Of a stretch of 42,954 bases of DNA, positions 9,640 to 21,502 are shown piece by piece. Made by a program: the position numbers and the translations under genes. The number at the start of each line of letters is the position of its first letter. The stretch's first letter is position 1. Below the pieces are notes generated by a model. The model was not told the origin of the DNA. It did no database searches and was given only the letters and a program-made list of their open reading frames with translations. The stretch is taken from NCBI GenBank assembly GCA_016936435.1, contig JAFGXX010000235.1:1-42954 (forward strand), in the 5' to 3' direction. The DNA comes from Bacteroidales bacterium. Its GTDB lineage: Bacteria; Bacteroidota; Bacteroidia; Bacteroidales; VadinHA17.

Positions 9640-11088
9640 TCAACCCACACTTCCTTCAAGCGATATCTGCAGCAGTTTCTGTGCTTCAACCGCGAATTCC
9701 ATCGGAAGCTTGTTGATCACCTCCCTGGCATAGCCGTTTACAATCAGCCCCACCGCATCCTCAGTGGAAATACCTCTCTGATTGCAGTAGAATATCTGGT
9801 CTTCGCCTATCTTTGATGTCGTGGCCTCATGCTCCACTATTGCAGTCTGATTATCGACCTCTATATACGGGAAGGTATGGGCTCCGCATTTATCTCCAAG
9901 AAGAAGTGAATCACACTGAGAAAAATTTCTGGCTCCTGCCGCATTTCTGAGCACTTTTACGAGACCCCTGTAACTGTTCTGGCTTACACCGGCTGAAATT
10001 CCCTTCGACACGATAGTGCTTTTGGTGTTCCTTCCAATGTGTATCATTTTGGTACCTGTATCAGCCTGCTGGTGGTTATTGGTCACAGCAACGGAGTAAA
10101 ATTCACCCGATGAGTTATCTCCCTTGAGAATGCAGGAAGGGTATTTCCAGGTTATCGCAGACCCAGTTTCTACCTGCGTCCAGGATATTTTCGAGTTTTC
10201 TCCCCTGCACAAACCTCTCTTGGTAACAAAATTAAATATCCCTCCCCTTCCTTCCTTGTCACCCGGGTACCAGTTCTGGACTGTCGAATATTTCACTTCC
10301 GCATTATTCTCGGCGATGATCTCCACCACAGCAGCATGGAGCTGATTTTCATCACGCATCGGGGCAGTGCATCCTTCGAGATAGCTTACATAAGCTTCTT
10401 CATCTGCAACAAGGAGAGTCCGCTCGAACTGACCTGTATTTGCGGCATTGATACGAAAATATGTCGACAACTCCATGGGACATCTCACCCCTTTGGGAAT
10501 ATAGCAGAAAGAACCGTCGCTGAAAACAGCAGAGTTAAGGGCGGCAAAGAAATTATCTGTATAGGGCACCACGGTACCAAGGTATCTCTTAACCAGGTCG
10601 GGATATTCTTTTACGGCATCGCTGAATGAAGAAAATATTATTCCGGCTTCGGCAAGGGTTTCCTTAAAAGTGGTTTTCACTGACACTGAATCCATGACTG
10701 CGTCAACAGCCACACCCGCAAGGTGTTTTTGCTCTTCCAGGGGAATCCCCAGCTTATCGAAGGTCTTCTTAATTTCAGGATCTATTTCTCCGCTGCCATC
10801 AACGGTATTTTGTTTTCTGGGGGCAGCATAATAGATGATATCCTGAAAGTCGATATCTGGTATCCTCAGGTTTGCCCATCGCGGCATTTTTAACGTTTGC
10901 CAGTGTCTGAAAGCTTTGAGACGGAAATCGAGCAGCCACTGCGGTTCCCCTTTCTTCCCCGATATTATTCTGACAACATCCTCGCTGAGTCCTTTTGGTA
11001 TACTTTCAATTTCGATGTCAGAATAAAAGCCATACTTATATTCACCCGATGTTACCTCACCAATTACCTTATCATTCTCTTTTCCCAT
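9640..11088 (-). CDS. sufB: SufB, Fe-S cluster scaffold protein
   Basis: SufB is the scaffold on which the SUF cluster is built with SufC and SufD. The 482-residue protein has all conserved blocks: [77 protein letters not shown], and [20 protein letters not shown] with the Cys that is functionally essential in E. coli SufB. It ends [20 protein letters not shown]. It is the first gene of the suf operon, so regulation is expected in the 216-base gap upstream. Confidence 0.98.
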   Translation of the reverse strand: MGKENDKVIGEVTSGEYKYGFYSDIEIESIPKGLSEDVVRIISGKKGEPQWLLDFRLKAFRHWQTLKMPRWANLRIPDIDFQDIIYYAAPRKQNTVDGSGEIDPEIKKTFDKLGIPLEEQKHLAGVAVDAVMDSVSVKTTFKETLAEAGIIFSSFSDAVKEYPDLVKRYLGTVVPYTDNFFAALNSAVFSDGSFCYIPKGVRCPMELSTYFRINAANTGQFERTLLVADEEAYVSYLEGCTAPMRDENQLHAAVVEIIAENNAEVKYSTVQNWYPGDKEGRGGIFNFVTKRGLCRGENSKISWTQVETGSAITWKYPSCILKGDNSSGEFYSVAVTNNHQQADTGTKMIHIGRNTKSTIVSKGISAGVSQNSYRGLVKVLRNAAGARNFSQCDSLLLGDKCGAHTFPYIEVDNQTAIVEHEATTSKIGEDQIFYCNQRGISTEDAVGLIVNGYAREVINKLPMEFAVEAQKLLQISLEGSVG

Positions 11089-11112
11089 CAGAAATGCTGT
11101 ATATAACGACTT

Positions 11113-11182
11113 CTCTAGAGTTTAAACAACGCTTGCCGTTTTTTGTTTGCTCAGAATGAATTAAACAGGGACTACAAAATTA
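11113..11182 (-). promoter_or_regulatory. sufB: Candidate promoter/operator region of the suf operon
   Basis: On the minus strand TAATTTTG (plus-strand 11175-11182) matches the -7 consensus TAnnTTTG exactly, but I find no good TTTG at the right distance upstream. Between it and the sufB ATG are two abutting perfect 8-bp palindromes, CTCTAGAG (11113-11120) and GTTTAAAC (11120-11127), sharing one G. They could bind a repressor of Fe-S assembly, which is inference. Confidence is limited by the missing -33 element. Confidence 0.35.
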
Positions 11183-11233
11183 CAAAATTCCTGATCCATT
11201 ATTTACACAATGTACAGGAATCTGTTGTGAAGG

Positions 11234-11267
11234 CTGCCTGATGATCCTTCCGTTAATCTTCAGGCAG
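11234..11267 (-). terminator. Inverted repeat after the V-ATPase operon, possible terminator
   Basis: The arms at 11234-11245 (CTGCCTGATGAT) and 11256-11267 (ATCTTCAGGCAG) pair over 11 of 12 positions with a 10-nt loop. The hairpin lies about 40 nt past the atpK stop on the minus strand. No clear U-run follows, so it may be a transcript 3'-end stabiliser rather than an intrinsic terminator. Confidence 0.45.
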
Positions 11268-11304
11268 GGCAGAGCAGGGCATTCTCCTGTCAGCGGACCA
11301 AAGT

Positions 11305-13801
<2,497 letters not shown>

Positions 13802-13805
<4 letters not shown>

Positions 13806-14410
13806 ACTTCCGTTGCGGCTTCTGTCATTTCCTGTCTCGACTTGATAATTTTCTGAGCCGATTTAAGCAGGTTTTCCTCATCTTCAAGAAAACTTTTGAT
13901 CCTTCTTATCGCCTCTTCATATCCCGGGATCTGTACTTTTTCGTAAAGATTAACTTTCTGAGTTGTCTTTTTACGGGCAAAATTCAGCATTTCCGCCTTT
14001 CTGAGTGCCAGATCCTTTTTTACCAGAACCGTATACAGTTCCTTAAGTATCCTGATACCGTCGGGGAACCAGTTCGGATTATCGAACAGACTGAAATCGC
14101 TGACTGTAAAAGATATATTGTCAAACTCAGGGATTTTGATACCGGCGATTTTAATATATTTGATGCTGATTTCCTTAATTTGCAGTATTCCGGGCTTGAA
14201 TTCCGTCCACAGTCTTACTCCATCATCATATCTTTGCTGTATTGTCAGAAGGTCGCGACTATAGTTCTCAGCCACATCCTTAGCTTTTTTCACCTCGATT
14301 CTGAGCGCCGATTCCTTGTTCTTAAGAATAGGCAGAGCCTGAGTCCTGATCCTCAGTTGTTTGTTAAGGGCCTGGAGTGATATTTTATTATATTGAAAAC
14401 GTATCGCCAT
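13802..14410 (-). CDS. atpD: V-type ATPase subunit D (central stalk)
   Basis: This 202-residue protein is predicted to be nearly all helical with long coiled-coil ends, as expected for the rotor shaft that turns inside the A3B3 head. It starts IRFQYNKISLQALNKQLRIR. The C-terminal half holds RKAEMLNFARKKTTQKVNLYEKV followed by IPGYEEAIRRIKSFLEDEE, the conserved D-subunit block. The length is typical. It lies 8 nt after atpB and overlaps atpI by 4 nt. Confidence 0.92.
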
Positions 14411-14418
14411 CAGGGTTG

Positions 14419-15753
14419 TTAATTATTGCTGCCTTGAGGCCAGTATTTCTTCACAAATTCATCTTTTATCCCTATTTCTGCAGGAGAGAAATATTTTGCA
14501 AATAATTCCCATCCGGTGTCAAGCATGGTTGTGACATCGATATTTACGTCTATTGCAAGGAGCTTTTGTGAATATTCCTTTGCAAAACCGAGAGCCCTGT
14601 TATCATATTCCGAAAGGTCGAAGCCGTTTTCGTGTTTTGTACGGGCATTAGCAGCATCGGCATAAAGTCTTATCGAACTGTTCATTACCTGTCCGTGATC
14701 TTCCCTTGTCTGTTTTCCGATCACAAGCTGTTTCAGACGCGAGAGAGACCTGAAAGGATCGACTATAACCTTTCCTATATCAGCATCTCTGCGGAGGAAA
14801 AGCTGTCCTTCGGTTATATAACCCGTATTATCGGGTATGGCATGAGTGATATCGCCTCCCGATAATGTTGTTACGGCAATGATTGTAATAGATCCGCCGT
14901 CGGGGAACTGAACAGCCTTTTCATAGATCTTTGCCAGGTCGCTGTAAAGTGACCCCGGCATGTTGTCTTTTGATGGTATCTGGTCCATCCTGTTCGATAC
15001 TATCGACAGGGCATCGGCGAAGAGTGTCATGTCGGTGAGCAGTACAAGTATCTTCTCTTTTTTCTCCACAGCAAAATATTCGGCTGCAGCCAGCGCCATA
15101 TCCGGTACCAGGAGCCGTTCGACAGGAGGATCTTCGGTTGTATTGATAAACGCCACTATCCTTTCGAGTGCTCCCGCATTTTCAAAGGTATTACGGTAAT
15201 AGAGGTAATCATCATTTGAAAGTCCCATTCCTCCGAGGATAATCTTGTCGGCCTGTGCTCTCAGTGCAACGGTTGCCATTACCTGGTTGAATGGCTGATC
15301 GGGGTCTGCAAAGAATGGTATTTTCTGGCCTGTAACAAGGGTGTTGTTAAGGTCAATACCTGCTATCCCTGTGGCAATAAGAAACGATGGCTGTTCCCTG
15401 CGGACAGGATTCACGGCGGGTCCGCCTATTTCCAGTTCCTTTCCGCTCAAAGCCGGACCTCCGTCGACAGGTTCTCCATAGGCATTCAGAAAACGGCCGG
15501 CCAGGTCGTCACTTACCTTTAGTGCCGGGGCTTTACCCAGAAAGATAACCTCGGCATTGGTAGGCAAGCCCTCGGTTCCTGAAAATATCTGCAGTGTAAC
15601 ATCATCCTCAATGATCTTCACAACCTGCGAAAGACGACCGTTTACAAGTGCAAGTTCTTCATAACCAATATCTGCAGCTTTAACAGAACAGGTTGCCTTA
15701 GTTATCCTTGTAAGTTTCGTATATATCTTCTGAAATGCAATATTTTCCTTCAT
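14419..15753 (-). CDS. atpB: V-type ATPase subunit B (non-catalytic head subunit)
   Basis: This 444-residue protein belongs to the F/V-type ATPase beta-barrel plus nucleotide-binding fold family. It shows PVRREQPSFLIATGIAGIDL, LVTGQKIPFFAD in place of a Walker A P-loop (the mark of the non-catalytic subunit), and ILVLLTDMTLFADALSIVSN. It continues with MPGSLYSDLAKIYEKA and ITHAIPDNTGYITEGQLFL. It alternates with subunit A in the A3B3 head and supplies the arginine finger region. It overlaps atpA by 4 nt (ATGA). The length is close to that of other bacterial B subunits. Confidence 0.96.
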   Translation of the reverse strand: MKENIAFQKIYTKLTRITKATCSVKAADIGYEELALVNGRLSQVVKIIEDDVTLQIFSGTEGLPTNAEVIFLGKAPALKVSDDLAGRFLNAYGEPVDGGPALSGKELEIGGPAVNPVRREQPSFLIATGIAGIDLNNTLVTGQKIPFFADPDQPFNQVMATVALRAQADKIILGGMGLSNDDYLYYRNTFENAGALERIVAFINTTEDPPVERLLVPDMALAAAEYFAVEKKEKILVLLTDMTLFADALSIVSNRMDQIPSKDNMPGSLYSDLAKIYEKAVQFPDGGSITIIAVTTLSGGDITHAIPDNTGYITEGQLFLRRDADIGKVIVDPFRSLSRLKQLVIGKQTREDHGQVMNSSIRLYADAANARTKHENGFDLSEYDNRALGFAKEYSQKLLAIDVNIDVTTMLDTGWELFAKYFSPAEIGIKDEFVKKYWPQGSNN

Positions 15754-17507
15754 CTTCCACTTATTTCAGTTAACATCTGATCGATTTCCTTAAGGTAGTT
15801 ATTGAATTCATCCGATTTAAAGGATGAATAGTTCATCTGCTTAAAGAGGTTGATAAGCTTTTTAAACCATGATGCGACCTGGTCGAATGACTCAAATTTC
15901 ATTTCAGTATCTATAACCCCCAGTATCTTATCAAGCATAAATTTCTGCCTTGCAATAGGCGTCAGCCGGTCAACGACATCAAAGCCGTCCTGCTGCAGAA
16001 CAATGAAATCAACCACCTCAGATTTCCAGAATCTTACATGGTAGTCAACAGGAACCCCGTCATCGCCAAGAATATTGATCTGTTCCTGGGCTTCTCTTCC
16101 TTTCAGCAACACATCCCTTGTCTTAATGACATCATCAACCCAGTCGGGTGAAATATTAGCTGAAATATACTCCTTTACCTCATCGTATTCCAGATACTTG
16201 GAATAGCTGTCGATGGGATCGATTGCTGGATATCTCTTTGAATCAGACCTTTGCTGAGAAAGAGCATAAAAGCAGCGGGCTGTTTTCTTTGTCGATTCGG
16301 TTACCGGTTCCTTGAGGTTACCTCCTGCAGGAGATACTGTCCCTATAAAAGTTATTGAACCGCTATTCCCGTTATTTAGAATAACATACCCTGCCCTGGA
16401 ATAATAATTTGAAATTATGGCGGGCAGGTCCATCGGAAAGGCATCGGGGCCCGGAAGTTCTTCCATCCGGTTCGACATTTCGCGTAGTGCCTGGGCCCAT
16501 CTTGATGTTGAATCGGCAAGCAGAAGTATCTTCAGTCCCATGGAACGGTAGTACTCGGCAATGGTCATGGCTGTGTACACCGAAGCTTCACGTGCAGCGA
16601 CAGGCATACTCGAGGTATTTGCAATGATAGTTGTTCTCTCTATCAGCTTCCTCCCTGTACGTGCATCTATCAGTTCAGGAAATTCGGTGAATATTTCAAC
16701 TACTTCATTGGCTCTCTCTCCGCATGCTGCAATCACCACCATATCGGCTTCAGCCTGCCTCGACAATGCATGCTGGAGAACGGTCTTCCCGCACCCGAAA
16801 GGGCCTGGTATAAAACCCGTGCCCCCTTCTGTCATGGGATTGAGAGTGTCGATTACCCGTATCCCTGTTTCCATGATCCTGAAAGGCCTTACTTTGTTAC
16901 GATATGCTTTCACAGGCAGTTTTACAGGCCATTTCTGCACCATGGTCACCTTATGTTCATTCCCTTTGCTGTCGGCCAGAATGGCGATAACCTCATTTAT
17001 TTTGTAATCGCCCGAAGGTGCCATCCATTTTATGGTGTAGGTTCCGCTGAACTTGAAAGGGACCATTATTTTATGGGGCATCCAGTTTTCAGTTACCTCA
17101 CCAAGCCATGACCCGGCAACCACTTCCTCACCTTTAAGAGCAAGAGGCTTATACTTCCATTCTGCGTTTTCGTCGAGAGGGAAATTACGTTCTCCCTTCT
17201 TAAGAAAAACACCTTCAAGCCTGTCGAGGTCATTCTGCAGTCCGTCATAGTTACGTGACAGAATGCCGGGGCCGAGGGTCACTTCGAGCATGCTTCCCGT
17301 AAAATCCACTTCCGTACCCACCTTTAAACCACGCGTACTCTCGAAAACCTGTACAAAAGCCCTGTTATTCTGAATTTTTATAACCTCTGCCATAAGTTCG
17401 GTCCCATCCATCCCTATCATACATATCTCGTTTTGTGCGACAGGTCCGTCGGCCTCAACAATAACCAGGTTCGCTATTATACCCTTAACTTTTCCTTTTG
17501 TCGGCAT
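15750..17507 (-). CDS. atpA: V-type ATPase subunit A (catalytic)
   Basis: This is the catalytic head subunit, 585 residues. The N-terminal barrel (about 1-70) is followed by the V/A-type-specific insertion (about 110-190, containing WKYKPLALKGEEVVAG). The nucleotide fold follows, with P-loop GPFGCGKT at 235-242 (Lys241). GERANEVVEIFTEFPEL, LLADSTSRWAQALREMS and MEELPGPDAFPMDLPAI are conserved throughout the family. The C-terminal helical bundle ends the protein. It hydrolyses or makes ATP while A3B3 turns the D stalk. It lies 43 nt after the DUF2764 gene. Confidence 0.98.
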   Translation of the reverse strand: MPTKGKVKGIIANLVIVEADGPVAQNEICMIGMDGTELMAEVIKIQNNRAFVQVFESTRGLKVGTEVDFTGSMLEVTLGPGILSRNYDGLQNDLDRLEGVFLKKGERNFPLDENAEWKYKPLALKGEEVVAGSWLGEVTENWMPHKIMVPFKFSGTYTIKWMAPSGDYKINEVIAILADSKGNEHKVTMVQKWPVKLPVKAYRNKVRPFRIMETGIRVIDTLNPMTEGGTGFIPGPFGCGKTVLQHALSRQAEADMVVIAACGERANEVVEIFTEFPELIDARTGRKLIERTTIIANTSSMPVAAREASVYTAMTIAEYYRSMGLKILLLADSTSRWAQALREMSNRMEELPGPDAFPMDLPAIISNYYSRAGYVILNNGNSGSITFIGTVSPAGGNLKEPVTESTKKTARCFYALSQQRSDSKRYPAIDPIDSYSKYLEYDEVKEYISANISPDWVDDVIKTRDVLLKGREAQEQINILGDDGVPVDYHVRFWKSEVVDFIVLQQDGFDVVDRLTPIARQKFMLDKILGVIDTEMKFESFDQVASWFKKLINLFKQMNYSSFKSDEFNNYLKEIDQMLTEISGR

Positions 17508-17550
17508 ATTTATTCTATTTCATTTCTAAATGATTTCTGTTAACGGAACC

Positions 17551-18411
17551 TCATTCTTTTTCACTCATTTTTTCTGCCAGTATTTTTGATTCCGTCTCCT
17601 GTAAAAATCTCTGAAGCAGCTCCCTCCCTCTGACAGGATCAAGGCGGGCCCATCTCAGAACAATTGAATATTTTATCAGGTACCCAAGTATCAGATCTAT
17701 CGTGAAGTATTCAAAGAAATTGGCCGTATCGATAAAATCCCATTTCAGCAGGTCAACTTTCCTTTCTCTTTCAAGAAACTCATTTTCAACGATTATTTTA
17801 AAAACAGATGAGGCGTACTCCGACTCGAAGGATATTGAAAAATCCTTTCCTGATCTGTATAGTTCGAGCAGCTCGTTCCTGAAAGGATCATTACCCACAA
17901 GATGACCGTCGGGATCTGTTTTGAGAAGTTTTGAGTTTATAAAGGTGAATATGTTCTGCAGATCGGTATCAAATTTTGTCCATTCCCTGAGGAAGCGGTT
18001 TCCTGAATCATGTGCCATCGCTATGCTTCCTTCAGCAAGCTTCTTTCTTGTTGCTTCAATCTGCAGACCGTCCTCTGAAGCCTGCCAATCACGCATTACA
18101 CTTACCATGTACCCGGGGAGTATGTCTTTTTCTTTCAGGATCGACTTTAATATCCGCAGCTGTTCCTCAAACTGCTCCCTCGAAAAGTTGCCGTTAACGG
18201 CCCACTCTTCATCACTCCCGCTCATAAACGATATAAGGTTCCTGTTGTCGTCAGGAAGGAAAAGAAGGGAAGTAAGATCATAGTCGTCAGGGTGAAGATG
18301 GCTTTGCAGTTCCTTTCTGAAATCCGGCATCTCAGGATAATTCCTGCCGTTGTCGAACAGAAGGTCTGCCAATCCGGCTACAAAATAATAATAGCGTCTT
18401 TTATACCTCAT
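17551..18411 (-). CDS. DUF2764 family protein, V-ATPase-associated (possible subunit C equivalent)
   Basis: This 286-residue protein is soluble and predicted to be mostly helical, with no signal peptide. It starts RRYYYFVAGLADLLFD, which matches DUF2764 proteins found inside V-ATPase operons of Bacteroidetes and Chlamydiae. The end has FIDTANFFEYFTIDLILGYL and RWARLDPVRGRELLQRF. It lies exactly between atpE and atpA, its start codon sharing one base with the atpE stop. No classical subunit C or F gene is present, and an archaeal-type subunit C normally caps the rotor on the membrane ring. A C-like adaptor role is therefore likely but inferred from position, helical character and length. Confidence 0.85.
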   Translation of the reverse strand: MRYKRRYYYFVAGLADLLFDNGRNYPEMPDFRKELQSHLHPDDYDLTSLLFLPDDNRNLISFMSGSDEEWAVNGNFSREQFEEQLRILKSILKEKDILPGYMVSVMRDWQASEDGLQIEATRKKLAEGSIAMAHDSGNRFLREWTKFDTDLQNIFTFINSKLLKTDPDGHLVGNDPFRNELLELYRSGKDFSISFESEYASSVFKIIVENEFLERERKVDLLKWDFIDTANFFEYFTIDLILGYLIKYSIVLRWARLDPVRGRELLQRFLQETESKILAEKMSEKE

Positions 18412-19025
18412 TATTCCTCTTCAAACAGTAAACTGACCAGTTTCGGACGAAGGAACTCCTTTATATAATTTTCCATATCAGCTTCTGTAATCCTGATCTT
18501 ATAATCCTGCCCGCGGGGAATTATCTCAAAACCCTTTTCCATCGATTTGACCGGGACCAGAGCTATCCCCCCGGAAATTGCTTTTGCTGTGTTGTCACGG
18601 AGATACTGCTCTGTCTCTCCGGCTATTTCTTCCGGCAATTGTATGTCAACTCCTCCTGCAATGTTGCCGTCAAATATTTTTTTCACGGCTGACTCGATAA
18701 GCCGTGCCACAAAAGAAGGATCTGACAAAACTTCTCCGACAGGCTCAGCTACAATTCTGCCTGTTATTAAATTTTCGATATCCTGTTTCAGGGCATTCAA
18801 TGAGTTGCGGAATGAGATCCTCAGTTCCGAAAGAGTATTCTTCCTGAGCTCTTCCGAATCCCTGCCGGCCTTCTCAATAATTTCCCCGGCACGTGTTTCA
18901 GCATTTTTAATTATTTCTTCCGCCTTATCCCTGGCTTCTGAAATAATGATCTCAGCCTCCTGCTTTCCCCTGGTCAGTCCTTCCTGGTAAATTTTTTCCG
19001 TAAGTTCCTGAAGCTTATTCTGCAT
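18411..19025 (-). CDS. atpE: V-type ATPase subunit E (peripheral stalk)
   Basis: This is a 204-residue protein. The first 90 residues form a long charged helix (KQEAEIIISEARDKAEEIIK, AGEIIEKAGRDSEELRKNTL) that would make the peripheral stalk coiled coil. A globular C-terminal part (about 100-204) binds the top of the A3B3 head. No subunit G/H gene, the usual partner helix, is next to it. It is the first gene of the operon, so the promoter should lie in 19026-19402. Confidence 0.9.
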   Translation of the reverse strand: MQNKLQELTEKIYQEGLTRGKQEAEIIISEARDKAEEIIKNAETRAGEIIEKAGRDSEELRKNTLSELRISFRNSLNALKQDIENLITGRIVAEPVGEVLSDPSFVARLIESAVKKIFDGNIAGGVDIQLPEEIAGETEQYLRDNTAKAISGGIALVPVKSMEKGFEIIPRGQDYKIRITEADMENYIKEFLRPKLVSLLFEEE

Positions 19026-19402
19026 CGTTCATCAATTTTATTTTTCCGAATTATTTTGTTTTTGCATCTGATCACTTAACTGAAAGGTTATAAATACCCG
19101 GTCCCGATCAGTATGCTGCGCCGACAGTGATCCGCTCCAAATAGCCACGCAAATATGCAATTTTTTTTTAATCCTTAAAATAGCACCATGTCACATGCAT
19201 CTATATTGTGTTGAATATTAATTTATTATAAATTCAGGAAAAACAGGACTCTTCCATAAACCTGTCATATATTCCAGGCTCCGGTAAAAAACCTTAACTT
19301 TATATTTTTATGCCCCTTAACTTTAAGGGCGGAAAAACAATTGATTTTGCACATTTTTTGATATTATGGTAAGCTGCTGTTAACTAAAATAAAAAATTAA
19401 AA
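19026..19402. other. Divergent intergenic region between the V-ATPase operon and the DUF4139 gene
   Basis: These 377 bases hold no gene. They should contain the V-ATPase promoter (minus) and that of the DUF4139 gene (plus). On the plus strand CAAATATG at 19150-19157 reads on the minus strand as CATATTTG, a 7-of-8 match to TAnnTTTG, without a good -33 box. Near the plus gene lie an 11-base direct repeat and a 16-base palindrome (19292-19329), described separately. The leader just before 19403 is A-rich, as often seen in Bacteroidetes in place of a Shine-Dalgarno sequence. Confidence 0.5.
19292..19329. repeat. Direct repeat CCTTAACTTTA x2 with overlapping palindrome
   Basis: CCTTAACTTTA occurs at 19292-19302 and 19315-19325, 23 bases apart (about two helical turns). 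The second copy is part of a perfect palindrome CCCTTAA-CT-TTAAGGG at 19314-19329. It lies 73 to 111 bases before the DUF4139 start and could be an operator or an RNA hairpin; function is inferred only from the structure. Confidence 0.5.
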
Positions 19403-21028
19403 ATGAACAGGATTATTTTAGCTTTTTTAATTCAATCGTTGCTTTGGATTCTTCCCTTGTCCGGTTCCGGAAAAGAAATCGGGGCACCAATCGTCAGGGT
19501 AACTGTTTATCCCGACAGGGCACAGATAACGCATGAGGGGTCTGCCGATATTGCTGCCGGACAGAATATCCTCCGACTCTCCGGCCTTTCTCCCTATATA
19601 GATGCTCAAAGCATAAGGGTGAGCGGATATGGCAATTTTACCATCCTTTCTGTAAACCACCAGAATAATTACCTTCAGAATCTTGAAGAGCTGCCTGAAA
19701 TAAGAAGTATCCGCAGCCAGATAGAAACTCTTCAGATAAAAGTTGAAGACGAAAAATCGGAGATTTCGGTTCTGAAGGAAAAGGAAGCTTTTCTTATAGC
19801 CAACCGGGCCATCCTGGCATCAAAACAGGGTGCCGTAACTCCCGACCAGCTTAAAGCCATGATGGATCTTTACACGGGAAGTATGGATCAGGTAGCAACA
19901 ACTATCCTGAAAAAGAACAGGCTTATTAAAGATTTTGAGAATCAGATTACCGCACTGCAGAACCAGATAAACGACAGGAAAGGGAAAAAACAACTGCCTT
20001 CAGGAGAGATCACGGTTTCGGTAAGTTCAACCAAACCCGGGACAGGGAAGTTTACAATATCCTATGTTGTTTCCAATGCAGGATGGCACCCGTCATATGA
20101 TATCAGGGTTGAAGACATCAGCAAACCGGTAAGCATTTTTTACAAGGCAAATGTTTTCCAGAACACAGGTGTTGACTGGAAAGATGTAAAGCTGAGTTTT
20201 TCAAATGCCAACCCGTGGATAGCCGGCACAATGCCCCTTCTGCCTCCATGGTTCATCGATTTCTATGTGCCGCCTCAGGCAAGATACCTGAGCGGCAGAG
20301 CAGCTTCAGTAAACACTGCACGAAAGAGCGAAGCTCCCGCAATGGTCGAAATGGCTGCCGATGCGGAGACGTTCAAAGCAGTTGAGGCATCACCGGTAGC
20401 TGTTGAAAAACAGGTGGGAGAAACTACAGTTTCTTTCGACATTGCAGTTCCCTATTCCATTGCTTCCGACGGCAAAATACAGACTATAGAGATCCAGCGC
20501 ACTGCATCTCCCGCCGAATACAAATACGTTTCAATACCCAAGCTTTCACCTCATGCCTACCTTACAGGGAACATCACCAACTGGGCAGAACAGAACCTCC
20601 AGAGCGGCGAAGTGACACTATATTTCGAAAACACTTTTGTGGGAAAATCTTTTCTTAACGTAAACCAGCTCTCAGATACCCTGACCCTTTCGCTCGGGAC
20701 CGATAACAGCATACTGGTCAAAAGGGAAAAAAGAAAGGATTTTACAAGCAAAAGGGTTATCGGCGCCAACAAAACCGATATTTTTTCCTTTTTGATAACG
20801 GTCAGAAACAACAAAGCTACGGGCATAAAGATCACCCTGAACGATCAGATCCCGGTATCAACGAACAGCAGTATTACGGTAGAGGCTCAGGAGCTTTCGG
20901 GGGGCAGGCTCAACACCCAGACCGGAGAGGTAAAATGGGACCTTGAGGTCAAACCCCGGGAGACCAGAGAGTTAATTCTCTCCTATTCAGTAAAATATCC
21001 GAAAGACAGAACCATCATCCTTGAATGA
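19403..21028 (+). CDS. DUF4139 / mucoidy inhibitor MuiA family protein
   Basis: This 541-residue exported protein has a signal peptide at about 1-23 (IILAFLIQSLLWILPLSGSG). The DUF4140 N-terminal domain (about 28-110) has VTVYPDRAQITHEG, followed by a coiled coil (about 85-195). The C-terminal DUF4139 domain (about 205-541) has ISYVVSNAGWHPSYDIRVED and ends VKWDLEVKPRETRELILSYS, both family hallmarks. An Ala/Glu-rich segment (about 305-345) splits the DUF4139 domain. The family is named from suppression of mucoidy, but no biochemical activity is established. Location is probably periplasmic or at the outer membrane. A yccF-like gene follows after 9 nt. Confidence 0.88.
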   Translation: MNRIILAFLIQSLLWILPLSGSGKEIGAPIVRVTVYPDRAQITHEGSADIAAGQNILRLSGLSPYIDAQSIRVSGYGNFTILSVNHQNNYLQNLEELPEIRSIRSQIETLQIKVEDEKSEISVLKEKEAFLIANRAILASKQGAVTPDQLKAMMDLYTGSMDQVATTILKKNRLIKDFENQITALQNQINDRKGKKQLPSGEITVSVSSTKPGTGKFTISYVVSNAGWHPSYDIRVEDISKPVSIFYKANVFQNTGVDWKDVKLSFSNANPWIAGTMPLLPPWFIDFYVPPQARYLSGRAASVNTARKSEAPAMVEMAADAETFKAVEASPVAVEKQVGETTVSFDIAVPYSIASDGKIQTIEIQRTASPAEYKYVSIPKLSPHAYLTGNITNWAEQNLQSGEVTLYFENTFVGKSFLNVNQLSDTLTLSLGTDNSILVKREKRKDFTSKRVIGANKTDIFSFLITVRNNKATGIKITLNDQIPVSTNSSITVEAQELSGGRLNTQTGEVKWDLEVKPRETRELILSYSVKYPKDRTIILE

Positions 21029-21037
21029 CATCCAACC

Positions 21038-21412
21038 ATGAGTATACTTGGAAACATTATATGGCTTTTGTTTGGTGGCATTGTAATTGCTATCGAATAT
21101 CTAATCGGCAGCATTGTGCTGATCCTTACCATTGCAGGTATCCCCTTTGGGGTCCAAACACTTAAAATGGCTGCCCTGGCAATATGGCCTTTCGGAAGAG
21201 ATACGCGCGTTCATTCAAGAGCCTCCGGATGCCTTTATATAATTATGAATGTCATCTGGCTCCTTTTCGGAGGGATATGGATTGCACTCACGCATATGAT
21301 CTTCGGACTTGTTCTTTGTATTACTATCATTGGAATACCCTTCGGATTACAGCATTTTAAACTTACATCCCTGGCCCTGAATCCCTTCGGCAGAGATATC
21401 GTCAGAATCTGA
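21038..21412 (+). CDS. YccF domain inner membrane protein
   Basis: This 124-residue membrane protein contains two copies of the same unit. Each has a hydrophobic helix ending in IPFG (AGIPFGVQTLKMAALAIWPF at about 34-53; IGIPFGLQHFKLTSLALNPF at about 96-115), preceded by a WLLFGG helix (residues 9-14 and 72-77). This duplicated layout defines the YccF (DUF307) family. About four membrane segments are expected. Function is not established. It is 9 nt after the DUF4139 gene and probably cotranscribed. Confidence 0.9.
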   Translation: MSILGNIIWLLFGGIVIAIEYLIGSIVLILTIAGIPFGVQTLKMAALAIWPFGRDTRVHSRASGCLYIIMNVIWLLFGGIWIALTHMIFGLVLCITIIGIPFGLQHFKLTSLALNPFGRDIVRI

Positions 21413-21502
21413 GCCTGGAGAATTAATAGCCCTAAAAAATAAAAATGTACAATAAAACCGAAACAGCCGGGGCTTTTCCGGGAAAGACCAAAAACACCTG
21501 AT

